Shown here: positions 16,738 through 25,726 of the stretch, in pieces | Layout: the number at the start of each line of letters is the position of its first letter | Numbering within the stretch: position 1 is the first letter of the stretch | DNA from: Erythrobacter rubeus | Lineage (GTDB): Bacteria; Pseudomonadota; Alphaproteobacteria; Sphingomonadales; Sphingomonadaceae | Assembly (NCBI RefSeq): GCF_014705715.1 | Contig: NZ_JACXLC010000001.1 | Span: 2,603,860-2,667,859 of the forward strand | Direction of reading: 5' to 3' | Length of the DNA stretch: 64,000 nucleotides | The notes under the pieces: generated by a model | The model's database searches: none | The model's input: only the letters and a program-made list of their open reading frames with translations | What the model was told of the DNA's origin: nothing | Translations under genes and position numbers: made by a program

Positions 16738-17655
16738 TCAGTTCATCGGGCCAGTGAAGAGCAGTGGGTCGAGCCGCGCATCATTCCATTTCAGGCTCCA
16801 ATGGAGATGCGGACCGGTGGCCCGGCCGGTGGCACCGACATTGCCGATATGCTGGCCCTGCCGCACGCTGTCCCCTTCGGCAACGGCGATCTTCGACGCG
16901 TGCAGAAATGCGCTGTTGAGCCCCGCTCCGTGATCGATGATGATCAACCCGCCTTCGAGGCTGAAGCCTGTTCTGGCGAGCACCACCACGCCGTCTGCCG
17001 GGGCAACGAACGGCACACCATTGCCTGGCGCGATATCGATGCCCGAATGGTAGCTGCCCGGCTCGCCGCGATAAATACGCTGGCGCCCAAACCGCCCGGA
17101 AATCCTGCCGGTGACCGGCCAGATGAAGTCCTGACGCCATCCGGCCGCGCCAGTTTCTTTCGCACGCGCGGCCACGATGGCGTTCCATTCCGGCTCGCGC
17201 TTCTTCCACCACGCCTCGCTAGTGCCGCCGCCGCGTTTGGCGACGTTCACTCTCTCGATCTGCCAGTCGCGCGGGCTCACCGAGAGCGTTTCGCCGATCC
17301 TGCGGCCCGTATCGATGGTGGCGGAGAGGACCAATTCTTCCGCGCTGTCGCGGTCGAAGGCGGCGAAGAAGGATCCGTCATCGGCAAGGTCGATTTTTGC
17401 TTCGCCGAGCGTCACCTCAATGGCTCCACCGGGTGCGACACCGCGTATCCAGCCGCCCTGCGTCAACTCACCGGAATAGTTGAAGCCTGTCGAGACTTCC
17501 GCCGCGGTGTCATGTGCAGCACTTTCGAGCGCGTCGGACGAAGCCGCGTCCGTGTCAGACACGGACGCGGCGCTCGTGTTGCCCATGCTCATCAACCCCG
17601 CAACGGCAGCACCCGTTGCAGCCAGAACAAACCGGCGCGAACGTATGGCGCTCAT
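16738..17655 (-). CDS. M23 family metallopeptidase (LytM domain)
   Basis: This 305-residue exported protein has an Arg-Arg signal (RSRRFVLAATGAAVAGL) and a C-terminal LytM/peptidase M23 domain at about residues 180-300. The zinc ligands are visible as SYHSGIDIAPG (H and D) and GPHLHWSL (HxH). Such enzymes cut peptidoglycan cross-links or act as amidase activators; all the metal ligands are present, so activity is likely. The N-terminal 150 residues form a beta-rich domain seen in related M23 proteins. The start overlaps the end of the DUF2093 gene (ATGA). Confidence 0.88.
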   Translation of the reverse strand: MSAIRSRRFVLAATGAAVAGLMSMGNTSAASVSDTDAASSDALESAAHDTAAEVSTGFNYSGELTQGGWIRGVAPGGAIEVTLGEAKIDLADDGSFFAAFDRDSAEELVLSATIDTGRRIGETLSVSPRDWQIERVNVAKRGGGTSEAWWKKREPEWNAIVAARAKETGAAGWRQDFIWPVTGRISGRFGRQRIYRGEPGSYHSGIDIAPGNGVPFVAPADGVVVLARTGFSLEGGLIIIDHGAGLNSAFLHASKIAVAEGDSVRQGQHIGNVGATGRATGPHLHWSLKWNDARLDPLLFTGPMN

Positions 17656-17855
17656 GCTTCGCCGAGCAGGCGGCGCGTCGCGATCTCGGGGGTGGCGTAA
17701 GCCTCCTGGTGCTCGGCGCTCCAGTATCGCAGGTCCTCAAGCGGGATGACCTCGCCGCTGACTGCGCAAAAAACATGCTGCCCGGGGCGCAGCACGCGAA
17801 AGCTGCCGGGGGCGTAATAGAGTTTGGCGGCTTTGTCGCCGGATGACATCAACAT
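17652..17855 (-). CDS. DUF2093 domain protein
   Basis: This 67-residue protein matches the DUF2093 family, short alphaproteobacterial proteins of unknown function with the conserved core FRVLRPGQHVFCAVSGE and IPLEDLRYWS. The single CAVSG cysteine is typical. It is the first gene of a minus-strand group with the M23 peptidase and the phytase-like esterase, and lies 24 bases downstream of xseA. It may therefore be part of the xseA transcript. Confidence 0.85.
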   Translation of the reverse strand: MLMSSGDKAAKLYYAPGSFRVLRPGQHVFCAVSGEVIPLEDLRYWSAEHQEAYATPEIATRRLLGEA

Positions 17856-17879
17856 GGGTGTCTCATTAGCATTGGGGCG

Positions 17880-19352
17880 TCAGTCAAACAAATCATCCTG
17901 GCGCGCGGCTGTTCCGGGCCTAGGCTGGCTGCGGGGCTTTGGCTTTTTCCGAGCCAAGGGAGCAGCGTCCGACGGCACGACTTCTAGGGTATCATCCTTG
18001 AATTGGAGCTTAAGCGCGCCCTCACGCTCCGCTTGCGCTTTGCTTGTCAGCGCCCTGCCTTCCAAGTCGCGCACGATTGCATAGCCGCGCGAAAGCGGCT
18101 TTTCCGGGTGCAATTGTTCCGCCAGCCGCGCGAGTGCCGCCAGCTGATCGCGCTTTGCAGTCAAAGGCCGCTCCACCAGAGCAGGGGTGAGCCGCGCGCG
18201 TTCCAATCGTCGCTGCGCTTCGGAATGGGCGCGGGTGAGCGCGCTGGGGGAAAGGCGCGATGCGGTTCCGGCCAGCCGTTCGCGTCCTTGCGCTGCCCGG
18301 TCCATCAGGCCTCGGCGCAATCGATCGGAAAGCTCATCGAGGCGCTGAGCCTGCGGTTGAAGGAGGTTTTCGGCGCGCGGGAGGCGGCGAACGCGCGACT
18401 CCAGCCGCTCCCGCCCTAACTCGACCGGACGATAGACTGCGCGGCGCTGGCGATTTGCGAAGTCGGCGAGTGTCGCGTCGAGGTCCACGCGCACCGGCAC
18501 GGCCATCTCTGCCGCTGCGGTAGGCGTAGGCGCGCGCCGGTCTGCGGCGTAGTCCGCTAGCGTCGTATCGGTCTCATGCCCTACCGCCGATATAACCGGT
18601 ATGGTACATTCGGCTATCGCGCGAACCACGATCTCTTCGTTAAAGCTCCACAGGTCCTCGATCGATCCGCCGCCGCGGGCCACGATCACCACATCGGGGC
18701 GAGCAACCGGAGAAGTAGGAGAAATCTCCGAAAAACCACGGATCGCCGCTGCAACTTGTTCGGAAGCACCCTGCCCCTGCACGAGAACAGGCCAAACCAC
18801 GACATGGCTCGGGAAACGATCTGCCAGTCGGTGCAGTATGTCTCGGATAACCGATCCGGTTGGTGACGTCACAACACCGATGGTGCGAGGCAGAAAGGGC
18901 AGGGCCTGCTTTCGCTCGCGCGCAAACAGCCCCTCCGCCTCCAATCGAGCGCGAGTTTTTTCCAGCAGTGCAAGCAAGGCGCCCTCGCCCGCCAGTTCCA
19001 GGCTCTCGATCACGATCTGGTACTTCGATCGCCCGGCATAGGTCGTCAGCTTGCCCGTGGCGATCACTTCCAGCCCATCTTCGGGCACGAACGCGAGCCG
19101 GTTGGTGCTGCCGCGCCACATCACGCCGTCGAGCACGGCCTTTTCATCCTTGAGCGCGCAGTAAAGATGGCCTGATGCCGCCCGCTTCACCCCTGACAGT
19201 TCGCCGCGCAGACGGACATGGCCAAACCGTTCCTCCACGGTGCGCTTCAGGGCCGATGAAATCTCGGTGATCGACAGCGGCTGGGCGTTGTCGCCTTGAG
19301 CCACGCGCGCTACCAGCCCATCATTGTTGGAATTGGAGGGGGCGCGAGCCAT
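17880..19352 (-). CDS. xseA: Exodeoxyribonuclease VII large subunit
   Basis: This 490-residue subunit of exonuclease VII acts with XseB on single-stranded DNA. It has an N-terminal OB fold ([29 protein letters not shown]), the catalytic core ([60 protein letters not shown]) and a long coiled-coil C-terminus ending in [10 protein letters not shown]. The frame stays open for another 123 residues upstream, but those residues lie opposite purD and have no similarity, so the ATG at 19352 is preferred. That start codon overlaps the purD start codon head to head. xseB is not in this window. Confidence 0.94.
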   Translation of the reverse strand: MARAPSNSNNDGLVARVAQGDNAQPLSITEISSALKRTVEERFGHVRLRGELSGVKRAASGHLYCALKDEKAVLDGVMWRGSTNRLAFVPEDGLEVIATGKLTTYAGRSKYQIVIESLELAGEGALLALLEKTRARLEAEGLFARERKQALPFLPRTIGVVTSPTGSVIRDILHRLADRFPSHVVVWPVLVQGQGASEQVAAAIRGFSEISPTSPVARPDVVIVARGGGSIEDLWSFNEEIVVRAIAECTIPVISAVGHETDTTLADYAADRRAPTPTAAAEMAVPVRVDLDATLADFANRQRRAVYRPVELGRERLESRVRRLPRAENLLQPQAQRLDELSDRLRRGLMDRAAQGRERLAGTASRLSPSALTRAHSEAQRRLERARLTPALVERPLTAKRDQLAALARLAEQLHPEKPLSRGYAIVRDLEGRALTSKAQAEREGALKLQFKDDTLEVVPSDAAPLARKKPKPRSQPRPGTAARQDDLFD

Positions 19353-20622
19353 GAATATCCTTCTGCTGGGGTCGGGTGGGCGCGAACATGCGTTAGCATG
19401 GAAACTGGCGCAATCCCCAAGCTGCAAGCGCTTGTTCGCTGCCCCCGGAAATCCGGGAATTGCCGAGTGCGCCGAGATCGTCACTCTTAATGCGAGCGAC
19501 CACGACGCGTGCATTGATTTCTGCCTGTCGCAGGCCATCGACCTTGTAGTGATCGGCCCGGAAGCACCACTCGTGGACGGGCTTGCGGACAGTTTACGGA
19601 GTGCCGGCATCGCGGTCTTCGGACCCTCGAAGGCGGCAGCGCAGCTGGAGGGCAGCAAGGGCTTTACCAAGGATCTGTGCGAGCGCGCGCACATTCCGAC
19701 CGGCGCGTACGTACGTACCACCTCTCTCGATGAAGCGCGCGGGGCATTGACCCGCTTCGATCCGCCTTACGTGCTCAAGGCCGATGGGCTGGCTGCGGGC
19801 AAGGGCGTCGTAATCGCGGACACCATCGAAAGCGCCGAGATCGCACTTGCGGACATGTTCTCCGGGCAGTTTGGCGCGGCGGGCGCCGAAGTCGTGATCG
19901 AGGAGTTCCTCGAAGGCGAGGAGGCGAGCTTCTTTGCCATCACCGATGGGGAAACAATACTTCCTTTTGGCACGGCGCAAGACCACAAAAGGGTCGGTGA
20001 GGGCGATGTCGGACCGAATACCGGCGGGATGGGTGCATACTCTCCTGCACCGGTGCTCACACCCGAGTTGCAGCGGCGCGCGATGGACGAAATTATCAGC
20101 CCCACAGTCGAGACGATGCGGTCCGAAGGCATGCCCTATTCGGGCGTGCTTTATGCCGGGCTGATGCTGACGGCAGACGGCCCGAAGCTGATCGAATACA
20201 ATTGCCGTTTCGGCGATCCTGAATGCCAGGTGCTGATGATGCGCCTCCAAAGCGATCTTTCCGAGCTGATGATGTCCTGCGCGAAGGGCGCCCTGGGAGG
20301 TGCCAGCGCAGATTTTTCAGATTCCACGGCGCTTACAGTGGTGATAGCGGCGGAAGGTTATCCCGGCACACCGGAGAAAGGTGGCGCGATTGATCTGGGC
20401 GCGGCCGAAGAGCAAGGCGCCAAGGTGTTCCATGCAGGCACCGCGCTCGACGGCACCGACCTCGTCGCCAATGGCGGCCGAGTGCTGAATGTCACCGCCA
20501 TGGGCGCGAATGTGACCGATGCGCGGGCGGCAGCCTATCAGGCGGTGGACGCGATCGATTTTCCCAGCGGCTTCTGCCGCCGCGATATCGGCTGGCGCGA
20601 GGTAGAGCGGGAGAGCCGCTAG
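19351..20622 (+). CDS. purD: Phosphoribosylamine-glycine ligase
   Basis: This 423-residue ATP-grasp enzyme makes glycinamide ribonucleotide in purine synthesis. Signatures include [37 protein letters not shown], the ATP-grasp loop [37 protein letters not shown] with [10 protein letters not shown], and [24 protein letters not shown] upstream supports the ATG at 19351. Its start codon shares two bases with the divergent xseA start, and its last bases overlap the stop of the LysR gene tail to tail at CTAG. Confidence 0.97.
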   Translation: MNILLLGSGGREHALAWKLAQSPSCKRLFAAPGNPGIAECAEIVTLNASDHDACIDFCLSQAIDLVVIGPEAPLVDGLADSLRSAGIAVFGPSKAAAQLEGSKGFTKDLCERAHIPTGAYVRTTSLDEARGALTRFDPPYVLKADGLAAGKGVVIADTIESAEIALADMFSGQFGAAGAEVVIEEFLEGEEASFFAITDGETILPFGTAQDHKRVGEGDVGPNTGGMGAYSPAPVLTPELQRRAMDEIISPTVETMRSEGMPYSGVLYAGLMLTADGPKLIEYNCRFGDPECQVLMMRLQSDLSELMMSCAKGALGGASADFSDSTALTVVIAAEGYPGTPEKGGAIDLGAAEEQGAKVFHAGTALDGTDLVANGGRVLNVTAMGANVTDARAAAYQAVDAIDFPSGFCRRDIGWREVERESR

Positions 20623-21566
20623 CCCTGAGGAGCACCCATTGTTTGGTCAAGTAGATGGTCGGGATCGTCGGCGAGTTGAGTCTGAATCTCGCGAAGCAGC
20701 CACTGGCGGAAAGCCCTGACTTTGTGAGAATGTCGGCGCACTTCGGGATAGACTAGTCGAAAAGCGCCCCGGGCCCGGACAATTCCCGTCCCGATCCGCT
20801 GCAGCCGCGCCGCCTTGACCTCGGCAGCAAATAGCGCCGGGGCGAGAATGGCGATCCCGTTTCCGCTCATCGCCGCTGCTGCATCGAGGATCTGCGAATC
20901 GAATTCGAGCCCGCGGGACTGAGCCGCACCATCAACGTCGCGGCCCTCAGAGCGCGCATCATCCCACAGCTTCCACCATCCGGTCACGGGCGATATCCGC
21001 TTGTCGCTCGGTATCGCGGGATCGGCCCCTTGCAACTCCGGGTGTTTTGCAATGAATTCCGGGCTGGCCAAAGGCGCGATACCCAGATGCATGAGAAAAT
21101 GGGATTCCAGGCCCGGGGCGACATCGTGTGACAGTCTCAGCGCCACATCAGCCTCCCCCGCTTCGAGGTCGACATAGCGGTTGCTGACTTCGATCCGCAC
21201 CGCGATACCCGGATTCGCCAGCTGAAAAGCACCTAGCCGCGGAGCGAGAAAGTTCGTCGCGACTGTCTGAAAGCACGCGATCGAAAGCACCGAATCTTCG
21301 CTGTCCCCAAGCGAGGAAAAAGCGCTTTCCATCATCGCAAATGCCTGGGCAATGCGCGGGGCGAGAGCTTCGCCGGCAGGCGTGAGCTCCATTGATCGAC
21401 CCTGACGCACGAAAAGCAGCGTTCCAACGCGCTGCTCCAGGTTTTTGATCTGATAGCTCACCCCCGCCTGGGTCAGGCCAAGCTCCTCACCGGCGCGTGT
21501 GTAATTCTTGTGCCGGGCCGCCGCCTCAAAGGCGCGGATGGCGGTCAATGGCGGCAAGCTGCGCAT
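20619..21566 (-). CDS. LysR family transcriptional regulator (GcvA-like)
   Basis: This 315-residue regulator has an N-terminal winged helix-turn-helix (residues 1-65: [56 protein letters not shown]) and a LysR substrate-binding domain to about residue 300. The N-terminal sequence places it near the GcvA group. The effector is unknown. It is divergent from the UrcA gene, with a perfect palindrome between them that fits a LysR operator, so it probably controls itself and perhaps urcA. Confidence 0.92.
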   Translation of the reverse strand: MRSLPPLTAIRAFEAAARHKNYTRAGEELGLTQAGVSYQIKNLEQRVGTLLFVRQGRSMELTPAGEALAPRIAQAFAMMESAFSSLGDSEDSVLSIACFQTVATNFLAPRLGAFQLANPGIAVRIEVSNRYVDLEAGEADVALRLSHDVAPGLESHFLMHLGIAPLASPEFIAKHPELQGADPAIPSDKRISPVTGWWKLWDDARSEGRDVDGAAQSRGLEFDSQILDAAAAMSGNGIAILAPALFAAEVKAARLQRIGTGIVRARGAFRLVYPEVRRHSHKVRAFRQWLLREIQTQLADDPDHLLDQTMGAPQG

Positions 21567-21574
21567 TCACTTAC

Positions 21575-21591
21575 TATAAGCCAAGCTTATA
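21575..21591. promoter_or_regulatory. Palindrome between lysR and urcA (candidate LysR box)
   Basis: TATAAGC, CAA, GCTTATA is a perfect 7-3-7 inverted repeat and contains the T-N11-A pattern of LysR-type binding sites (T77, A89 in the 215xx numbering). It starts nine bases upstream of the lysR start codon. Confidence 0.6.
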
Positions 21592-21668
21592 TATTGGGCC
21601 AGCATTTAATTGGCCTTCCGAGCCTGTGCCGGTCACCTTGCGACAGTCACTTAAAAAGGGAGACCGAC

Positions 21669-21995
21669 ATGAAAACCGTAGCATTGGCCATCGCACTTAC
21701 GCTGGGCGCAGCGGGTACCCCCGCTTCCGCCGAACCTGGGCTCAACACCGTCGCAATCGACTATGCCGACCTTAACCTGACCAGCTCAGAAGGACGCGCG
21801 GTACTCGATAAGAGGATCAAGAAGGCTGTCAGGCAGGTCTGCGCCACTCCGTGGACCCGCTCAATCCGTGCGGGTTCCGCGTCTCGCAAATGCATCAAAA
21901 ATACGATGAAGGTGGTGGCGCCCATTCGCGATCAAGTGATTGCACAGGCACAGGCCGAAGTCGTCAGCGCAGAGCTTGCACATAAGTCTCGCTGA
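21669..21995 (+). CDS. UrcA family protein
   Basis: This 108-residue exported protein has a signal peptide (MKTVALAIALTLGAAGTPASA) and the UrcA pattern: VAIDYADLNLTSSEGRAVLDKRI, VRQVC and SRKCI, with two cysteines that probably form a disulfide. UrcA proteins are frequent in sphingomonads and caulobacters and have no known function. AGGGAGA precedes the ATG. A strong terminator follows, so this is a single-gene unit, divergent from lysR. A second family member lies at 54583. Confidence 0.85.
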   Translation: MKTVALAIALTLGAAGTPASAEPGLNTVAIDYADLNLTSSEGRAVLDKRIKKAVRQVCATPWTRSIRAGSASRKCIKNTMKVVAPIRDQVIAQAQAEVVSAELAHKSR

Positions 21996-22002
21996 TGCGC
22001 GC

Positions 22003-22044
22003 AGCCCCGCCCGCACCTACCCTCCGGGCGGGGCTTCCATTTCT
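22003..22044 (+). terminator. Terminator after the first urcA gene
   Basis: AGCCCCGCCCG and CGGGCGGGGCT form a perfect 11-bp GC-rich stem (22003-22013 with 22025-22035), followed by TCCATTTCT. The stem is strong and the T-run short. Confidence 0.7.
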
Positions 22045-22058
22045 ACCGAGAAACAAAT

Positions 22059-22072
22059 TTGATCTCGATCAA
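22059..22072 (+). promoter_or_regulatory. FNR/FixK-type box
   Basis: TTGAT-CTCG-ATCAA is an exact match to the TTGAT-N4-ATCAA consensus of the FNR/Anr/FixK regulators. It ends 34 bases before the start of a lipoprotein cytochrome c, a likely target of oxygen-responsive control. Confidence 0.75.
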
Positions 22073-22106
22073 TGATTGCGGGGGCGGGCTGTGCTTCTTT
22101 GGGTCT

Positions 22107-22475
22107 ATGAAAAAAGCCCCCATCATCCCGCTCGCCGCGCCGCCAGTGCTTTTGGCCGCGTTTCTTTCCGCCTGCCAAACGACTGGTCCCGCAAGCCAGG
22201 TGTCAGCGGAATCCGAGCCGCCCGCTTTCGTCGAGGCCGCTTGCGGAGGGTGTCATGCTGTCGAACCGCCGTTTCTGTCGCCCAACCCGGCGTCCCCCAC
22301 TTTCGAGGCGATCGCCAATAATCCCGGCGTCACCGACGAGACACTGGCCAGCTGGCTGACCGACGCGCACAATTACCCCGAAGAGATGGACTTCGATCTC
22401 GAGCCTGAACAGATCGAGATGATCGCCGAATATCTCGTCACCCTGCGCAGGGACGATTACGAGCCTGCGCAGTGA
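22107..22475 (+). CDS. Lipoprotein c-type cytochrome
   Basis: This 122-residue protein has a lipoprotein signal (hydrophobic residues 5-21, LSAC with the lipidated Cys at 23) and one heme-binding motif CGGCH at residues 46-50. Met94 in YPEEMDFDLE or a nearby Met could be the sixth ligand. The small size and single heme resemble cytochrome c553/c5-like electron carriers. The lipid anchor predicts a periplasmic-facing membrane location. The ATG at 22107 gives a clean signal; any longer start would cross the FNR box. The partner oxidase or dehydrogenase is not encoded nearby. Confidence 0.87.
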   Translation: MKKAPIIPLAAPPVLLAAFLSACQTTGPASQVSAESEPPAFVEAACGGCHAVEPPFLSPNPASPTFEAIANNPGVTDETLASWLTDAHNYPEEMDFDLEPEQIEMIAEYLVTLRRDDYEPAQ

Positions 22476-22509
22476 GGAAGCGCGCTTGCGCTCCCGCAGC
22501 CCGCCTTGG

Positions 22510-23511
22510 CTAGAGCTTCTCTGACATAAGCGCTTTCATATCGACTTCGGGCCGCGGGCCGTAATGCGAGATGACCTCGGCAGCTGCGATAGCACCGCGT
22601 TTGAGGCAGCGATCGAGCGATTCGTCCTTTGCAAATCCTGAAAGGAAGCCCGCAGCGAACTGGTCGCCCGCACCCGTAGTGTCGACCACTTTTGCGATCG
22701 GCTCGGCAGCGACCTCGGCGCGTGTGCCATTGGCAATCGCAACCGCGCCTTTCTCGCTGCGCGTGGCGACGAGGACGGGCACCTTGCCCGCGACCGCGGC
22801 GAGGCCAGCTTCGAACTCGTCTTCGCCCGTGAGCGTTGCAAGCTCGCTTTCATTAACGAACAGGATGTCGATCACGCCATCCTCGATCATGGAGCGGAAA
22901 TCGTCGCCATGACGCTCAATCACGAAGCTTTCGCTTGCGGTGAAGGCGATCTTGCGGCCCGCCTGGCGCGCAACCTCTATGGCGCGGCGCATGGCACGGC
23001 GCGGCTCCTCCGGATCCCACAGATACCCTTCGAGATAGAGGATGCCGCCGCTCGCGATCAGGTCTTCGTCGAGAGCGGTCGCGGGCAGAAACTGTCCGGC
23101 ACCCAAAAAAGTGTTCATCGTCCGCTCGCCATCGGGCGTCACGAAGATGAGCACCCGGCCCGTCGCGGGGTCACGGCCGCGCGCAGGGGTGTCGAAATCG
23201 ATCCCGGTTGCGCGCATGTCGTGGCGAAAAACCTTTCCGAGCTGATCGTCCGCAACCTGTCCGATGAACGCACATTGCAGGCCAAGCGTCGAAAGCCCGG
23301 CGAGCGTGTTTGCCGCCGACCCGCCAGAGAGCTCGCGCGCGGGCGGCATTGCCGAATAGAGCTCATCCGCGCGGGCTTCATCGACCAGCGTCATGCCCCC
23401 GCGATTGAGGTCGAGCTCCTCGATCAGCTCCTCGTCGCAAGAGGCAATCACATCCACCACGGCATTGCCAATGGCGATCACGTCATAACGCGGTTCAGTC
23501 ACTCGGTTCAT
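22510..23511 (-). CDS. Adenosine kinase (PfkB family)
   Basis: This 333-residue sugar kinase belongs to the PfkB/ribokinase family. The start VTEPRYDVIAIGNAVVDVIA, the substrate lid region LSGGSAANTLAGLSTLG and the catalytic motif DTTGAGDQFAAGFLSGFA are all present. The overall pattern matches the alphaproteobacterial proteins annotated as adenosine kinase, which phosphorylate adenosine to AMP. Substrate choice within PfkB kinases cannot be settled from sequence alone. An ATG at 23541 would add ten residues; the ATG at 23511 better matches family N-termini. Confidence 0.87.
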   Translation of the reverse strand: MNRVTEPRYDVIAIGNAVVDVIASCDEELIEELDLNRGGMTLVDEARADELYSAMPPARELSGGSAANTLAGLSTLGLQCAFIGQVADDQLGKVFRHDMRATGIDFDTPARGRDPATGRVLIFVTPDGERTMNTFLGAGQFLPATALDEDLIASGGILYLEGYLWDPEEPRRAMRRAIEVARQAGRKIAFTASESFVIERHGDDFRSMIEDGVIDILFVNESELATLTGEDEFEAGLAAVAGKVPVLVATRSEKGAVAIANGTRAEVAAEPIAKVVDTTGAGDQFAAGFLSGFAKDESLDRCLKRGAIAAAEVISHYGPRPEVDMKALMSEKL

Positions 23512-23633
23512 CCTGTCTGCAAATGGGTCAGTTCGCCGCATCGCCTAGCGACCTCTAGGCGCTTGGCCAAGTCCGGACGAAACAAAGACTTCGCGTTTGA
23601 CTTCGATGCGCCACCTCAGCATCGCTCGTTCCA

Positions 23634-24332
23634 GTGAATGCAGTCCTCGTATCCTTGTCGAAAGCCGTCGGGCAACTCGGCGATCCGGCCATCATTCGGG
23701 TTGCGGTGAAAAGCATCGTGATCACACTGCTGATCTTCGTCGCTGGCGGTGTAGGATTGTATTTCGGGCTCGACTGGTTTTTCGGTTGGCTAGGCTGGGA
23801 GGCTGGCGGTTTCGCACAGGCAGCGGCGGCGGTGATCATCGCCATGATCGCGTTCTGGTTCCTGTTCCGCGTGATTGCACTGGCTGTGCTGCAATTCTTT
23901 GCCGATGAGATCGTCGCCGCGGTCGAGGCGCGGCATTACCCGGATTTGGCCGAGAGGGCTCGCGCATTGCCGCTGCACCGGGACATCGCCAATTCGCTGC
24001 GAGGCTTTGGCCGCGCCATTGGCCTAAACCTGCTGGCGCTGCCGGTGGCGATCGTCCTCATCTTCACCGCGCTGGGCCCGGCGGTCGTCTTTCTCCTCGT
24101 GAATGCTGTGCTTCTGGGGCGCGAGCTGACAGACATGACATGGCTGCGGCACAGCGGAGGCGAGCGTTCGGCAAGTCCGGTGACAGGATCGGCGCGGTTC
24201 CTGCTCGGCGCGGTGATCGCCGCGATGATGCTCATCCCGTTTGTGAACCTGATCGCAGCAATTGTCGGGGCAGCGGCAGGAACGCATTTGACGCATGACG
24301 CCATGGCCCGCAAGGAGGCTCGCAATGCGTAA
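23634..24332 (+). CDS. EI24 / CysZ-like membrane protein
   Basis: This 232-residue integral membrane protein has four to five hydrophobic segments (about residues 25-45, 60-85, 125-150, 152-165, 185-220) and the EI24 family motif around LLVNAVLLGRELTDMTWLRH. The family includes CysZ, a sulfate permease of enteric bacteria. A transport role is plausible but untested here, and no cysteine-synthesis gene is adjacent. The start is GTG. It overlaps the next gene by eight bases. Confidence 0.78.
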   Translation: MNAVLVSLSKAVGQLGDPAIIRVAVKSIVITLLIFVAGGVGLYFGLDWFFGWLGWEAGGFAQAAAAVIIAMIAFWFLFRVIALAVLQFFADEIVAAVEARHYPDLAERARALPLHRDIANSLRGFGRAIGLNLLALPVAIVLIFTALGPAVVFLLVNAVLLGRELTDMTWLRHSGGERSASPVTGSARFLLGAVIAAMMLIPFVNLIAAIVGAAAGTHLTHDAMARKEARNA

Positions 24333-24711
24333 CCTCGCCCTTATCGCAATGCTTTGCGCCACGTCGGCTTGCGCGGGATCGAGCTTCATTCCCGCGCCGT
24401 CCAACGCGCCGGTGTTCCAGCCGCCCGCGCAAACCCGAACGCAAACCCCGCAGACATCGCAGGGTCCCGCGAGCATTATCAGCCAGCCCGCACGGTCGCT
24501 CACCTCGCGTTTCGGGGAGGCTCGAATCGACCTGACGGAAGGTGATGCGCGCAAGCTGCAATTCGCCGGTCGCACCTGTGTTCTCGACGTTTTTCTGTAT
24601 CCCCGCGGAAACACTGCGCAACCGGTCGCGACGCATGTGGAAGCCCGGCTGCGGGATGGCGGCGCGGCGACCGACAGCGAGGCGTGCGCCAGGGAAATCG
24701 CGCGGCGGTAA
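24325..24711 (+). CDS. Small lipoprotein, unknown function
   Basis: This 128-residue protein has a lipoprotein signal (MRNLALIAMLCATSAC, Cys at 16), a Pro/Thr/Gln-rich spacer to about residue 55, and a small folded domain with FGEARIDLTEGDARKLQFAG, RTCVLDVFLYP and SEACAREIARR, holding two cysteines. I recognise no family. AAGGAGG seven bases before the ATG gives a strong ribosome site. It overlaps the end of the EI24 gene and is probably co-translated with it. Confidence 0.72.
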   Translation: MRNLALIAMLCATSACAGSSFIPAPSNAPVFQPPAQTRTQTPQTSQGPASIISQPARSLTSRFGEARIDLTEGDARKLQFAGRTCVLDVFLYPRGNTAQPVATHVEARLRDGGAATDSEACAREIARR

Positions 24712-24772
24712 CCCCGTCTTAAGTACATTTTCGTAAGAGTGCAGCCCTGTATCCAAGGGGTTTGACCGGGCT

Positions 24773-25714
24773 ATGACGACACATTTCACCGAGCTTGCAC
24801 AGCGCGCCGCCACCGATGGCGTTGTTTCGCCGCAGGAATTGCTGGATTTGCGCCGGCAGGGATGGGGCGATGGCCAGATCACGCGCGAAGAGGCCGAAGC
24901 GGTTTTCGCGATCAACAATGTCCTCAATGAACGCGATGACGAATGGACCGACTTCATGGTCGAGGCCGTTGGCGAGTTCGTGCTCAATGCCACGCAGCCG
25001 CGCCTGCAATGCAGCGAGGAAGAAGCCGACTGGGTCATAGCACAGGTCGATCACGACGGCGTGGTCGAGAGTATGGCCGAGCTCGAAACGATCGTCAGGA
25101 TCATTGAGCGGGCTGAGAACACGCCGGAAAAGCTGAAGAATTACGTGCTCGAACAGGTCGAGCGCGAAGTGCTGAGCGGTACAGGCCCGACCCGCTGCGG
25201 CGGCGAGCTATCGGCTACGCATATCAGCGCTGCGGAAGTACGCATCCTGCGCCGCGTCATCTTCGCCAGCGGCGGTCACGGCCCCGCTGCTGTCAGCCGC
25301 TTCGATGCCGAAATGCTGTTCCGCCTCAAAGACGAAACGCTGGCAGAGGAAAACGCGCAGGAATGGGATGATCTGTTCCTCGACGGGGTCAGCAATTTCA
25401 TGAAAGGGTTCGTGCTTGACGGCGCGCAGATCAGCCACGAACGCGCTGTGGAGCTCGAAGATTTCATGGCCGATACGAGCGTCAATGTCGGTCGCTTCAT
25501 CGCCAAGGCCGCGAAGGAAGCACCGCAGGTAGCCAACCATCTCGGCAAGGTCTTCGGGAAACGTGAAAGTGCACCGGGATACGAAGAGCGCGCCGCCGAA
25601 GGTGCCAAGGTGACCGATTTCGAGCAAGACTGGTTGGAAAAGATGGTCGATGCGGACGGCGAGGTCGACGAGCTCGAACGGCGCCTGATCGCGCGGATCA
25701 TCGACGAAGGTTGA
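24773..25714 (+). CDS. TerB-like helical protein with internal duplication
   Basis: This 313-residue soluble protein is probably all helical. It appears to contain two related halves: EWTDFMVEAVGEFVLNATQP in the first and EWDDLFLDGVSNFMKGFVLD in the second, each followed by an acidic helix (DWVIAQVDHDGVVESMAELE and DWLEKMVDADGEVDELERRL). The repeated D-x-DG acidic loops resemble TerB-type metal-binding helices, but I cannot confirm that family. No signal peptide or membrane segment is present. It stands alone, converging on the SRPBCC gene. Proteins of this kind occur in related genomes without known function. Confidence 0.65.
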   Translation: MTTHFTELAQRAATDGVVSPQELLDLRRQGWGDGQITREEAEAVFAINNVLNERDDEWTDFMVEAVGEFVLNATQPRLQCSEEEADWVIAQVDHDGVVESMAELETIVRIIERAENTPEKLKNYVLEQVEREVLSGTGPTRCGGELSATHISAAEVRILRRVIFASGGHGPAAVSRFDAEMLFRLKDETLAEENAQEWDDLFLDGVSNFMKGFVLDGAQISHERAVELEDFMADTSVNVGRFIAKAAKEAPQVANHLGKVFGKRESAPGYEERAAEGAKVTDFEQDWLEKMVDADGEVDELERRLIARIIDEG

Positions 25715-25726
25715 TCGCGGCGAGCG

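Noticed and set aside
19353..19721. A 123-residue N-terminal extension of XseA
   Set aside because: It is the antisense of purD, without similarity to exonuclease VII, and lies beyond a good ATG with a ribosome site.
22476..22495. Hairpin between the cytochrome c and adenosine kinase genes
   Set aside because: The stem has one mismatch and no T-tract on either strand; too weak to call a terminator.
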